NCBI GenBank assembly: GCA_964496595.1
Contig: CAZCAI010000222.1
Location: 1 to 6,089, forward strand
Length of the DNA: 6,089 nt
From: JAAAOZ01 sp964496595
GTDB taxonomy: Bacteria > Chloroflexota > Anaerolineae > B4-G1 > SLSP01
Direction: 5' to 3'
Shown piece by piece: positions 5,072-6,089 of this stretch. The first letter of the stretch is position 1. The number at the start of each line of letters is the position of its first letter. The position numbers were made by a program, and so were the translations under genes. The notes beneath the pieces were generated by a model that searched no databases, was not told where the DNA came from, and saw nothing but the letters and a program-made list of their open reading frames with translations.

Positions 5072-6028
5072 ATGAAGTATCGAAAATTAGGACGATCTAG
5101 CATCAAGGTGAGCGAAATTGCGTTAGGTGCGTGGTTGACCTTCGGCGGATCGGAGGGCAAGGAGACGACGCGGAAGTGCATCAAGGCCGCCGTTGAGCGC
5201 GGCGTGAATTACATCGATATCGCCGATGTCTACGCGGGCGGCAATGCGGAGCGCGTCGTCGGCGAGGCAATCCGCGAGTTGGGCCTGCGCCGGCAGGATT
5301 TGGTCATCGCCAGCAAGGTCTTCTGGCCGATGAGCGACAATGTCAACGATCGCGGGCTGAGCCGCAAGCACATCATGGAAAGCATCGACAATTCCTTAGA
5401 GCGCATCGGCGTCGATTATTTGGATCTCTACTTCTGCCATCGCTACGATCCCAACACCCCCGTCGAAGAGGTCGTCCGCGCGATGGATGATCTGGTGCAT
5501 CAGGGCAAGATCCTCTATTGGGGCACGAGTGTCTGGAGCGCGGCGCAGCTTGAGGATGCTTACGGCACGGCCCGGCGCTTCAACGCCTACGTGCCGCAGG
5601 TGGAGCAGCCTCGATATAACATGCTAGATAGGCACGTCGAGCCGGAGATTATGCCCACCGCTGCGAAGCGCGGCTTGGGGATGGTCGTCTTTAGCCCGCT
5701 GGCGCAGGGCCTGCTCACCGGCAAGTACAACGCGGGCATCCCCGAAGGCAGCCGCGCGGATCGCACCGATTGGCTGAAGGGCGAGTTGACGGAGGCGAAC
5801 GTCGAGAAGGTCCGGCAACTCACTGCCCTGGCTGAAGAGCTGGGCATCACGATGTCGCAACTCGCGCTTGCGTGGATCCTGCGCCGCCCGGAAATCTCGT
5901 GCGCCATCACTGGGGCCTCCAAACCCAGTCACGTCGAAAGCAACGTCAAGGCATCGGATGTGGTGCTGCAACCAGAGATGCTGACGAAGATCGAGGAGAT
6001 TCTGGAGAACGATCCAACACAGAAGTAA
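5072..6028 (+). CDS. Aldo/keto reductase, Kv-beta-like branch
   Basis: NAD(P)H-dependent oxidoreductase with an expected TIM-barrel fold, 318 aa, cytoplasmic; reduces carbonyl compounds, physiological substrate unknown. The start MKYRKLGRSSIKVSEIALG is typical of the family. The catalytic tetrad is complete: Asp49 and Tyr54 in IDIADVYAGG, Lys82 in IASKVFWP, and His123 in FCHRYDPNTP. The stretches DRGLSRKHI and DPNTPVEEVVRAMDDLV followed by WGTSVWSA, and FSPLAQGLLTGKY, are close to voltage-gated potassium channel beta subunits and their bacterial relatives. Vertebrate Kv-beta has Asn where this protein has the canonical His, so reductase activity is expected. The GASKPSHVESNV segment near the C-terminus is the usual cofactor-phosphate loop. 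No membrane segment and no channel gene nearby, so channel association is not implied. It appears to be a single-gene unit. Confidence 0.95.
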   Translation: MKYRKLGRSSIKVSEIALGAWLTFGGSEGKETTRKCIKAAVERGVNYIDIADVYAGGNAERVVGEAIRELGLRRQDLVIASKVFWPMSDNVNDRGLSRKHIMESIDNSLERIGVDYLDLYFCHRYDPNTPVEEVVRAMDDLVHQGKILYWGTSVWSAAQLEDAYGTARRFNAYVPQVEQPRYNMLDRHVEPEIMPTAAKRGLGMVVFSPLAQGLLTGKYNAGIPEGSRADRTDWLKGELTEANVEKVRQLTALAEELGITMSQLALAWILRRPEISCAITGASKPSHVESNVKASDVVLQPEMLTKIEEILENDPTQK

Positions 6029-6076
6029 ACTTACAATGGCTCTTATTGGTTTTTGGGTGAAATGTTGTGTGATCCC

Positions 6077-6088
6077 GGACTGAAGTCC
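6077..6088. repeat. Palindrome at window end, probably a truncated repeat
   Basis: GGACT (6077-6081) and AGTCC (6084-6088) are inverted around GA. The block contains CTGAAGTC (6080-6087), also present at 18-25. It probably begins a dispersed repeat that continues past the window. The rest of 6029-6089 shows no gene or terminator. Confidence 0.4.
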
Positions 6089-6089
6089 T

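Noticed and set aside
5872..6060. Small + strand frame overlapping the end of the aldo/keto reductase
   Set aside because: It lies almost wholly within the conserved C-terminal coding region in another frame and has no ribosome binding site.

Overview
The window holds five complete protein-coding genes, all on the + strand, separated by intergenic DNA that is unusually rich in repeats. The coding DNA is GC-rich with frequent TTG leucine codons and the gaps are more AT-rich. Gene content, the leaderless-looking first gene and dispersed palindromic repeats would fit a GC-rich environmental bacterium such as a member of the Chloroflexota. That assignment is an inference from style; no gene here proves it.

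Layout: 1-153 is noncoding, with a small hairpin repeat and an extended -10 promoter. 154-1407 encodes a DEDDh exonuclease with a C-terminal helical (TPR-like) part, of the YprB/MrfB type. 1408-1534 holds a good promoter, six copies of an 8-bp tandem repeat and a ribosome binding site. 1535-2143 encodes an RdgB/HAM1-type (d)ITP/XTP pyrophosphatase. 2116-2451 is an island of two tandem, MITE-like repeat units with inverted ends; it supplies the last eight codons and the stop of rdgB. 2482-3807 encodes a cytoplasmic alkaline-phosphatase-superfamily phosphodiesterase. 3853-4890 encodes a short homoserine dehydrogenase without an ACT domain and with an altered substrate loop. 4891-5071 carries phased GAATTNN heptamers in both orientations. 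5072-6028 encodes an aldo/keto reductase of the Kv-beta-like branch. 6029-6089 is noncoding and ends inside a palindrome related to the one at the window start.

The genes do not form an obvious single pathway. The first two are both genome or nucleotide-pool maintenance enzymes (a DNA-repair-type exonuclease and a nucleotide sanitiser), but each seems to have its own promoter. The phosphodiesterase and homoserine dehydrogenase are 45 nt apart with no terminator between them and are probably co-transcribed. The aldo/keto reductase stands alone. I see no complete new defence or mobile system. The most distinctive content is the intergenic repeats, particularly the island that has captured the 3' end of rdgB.
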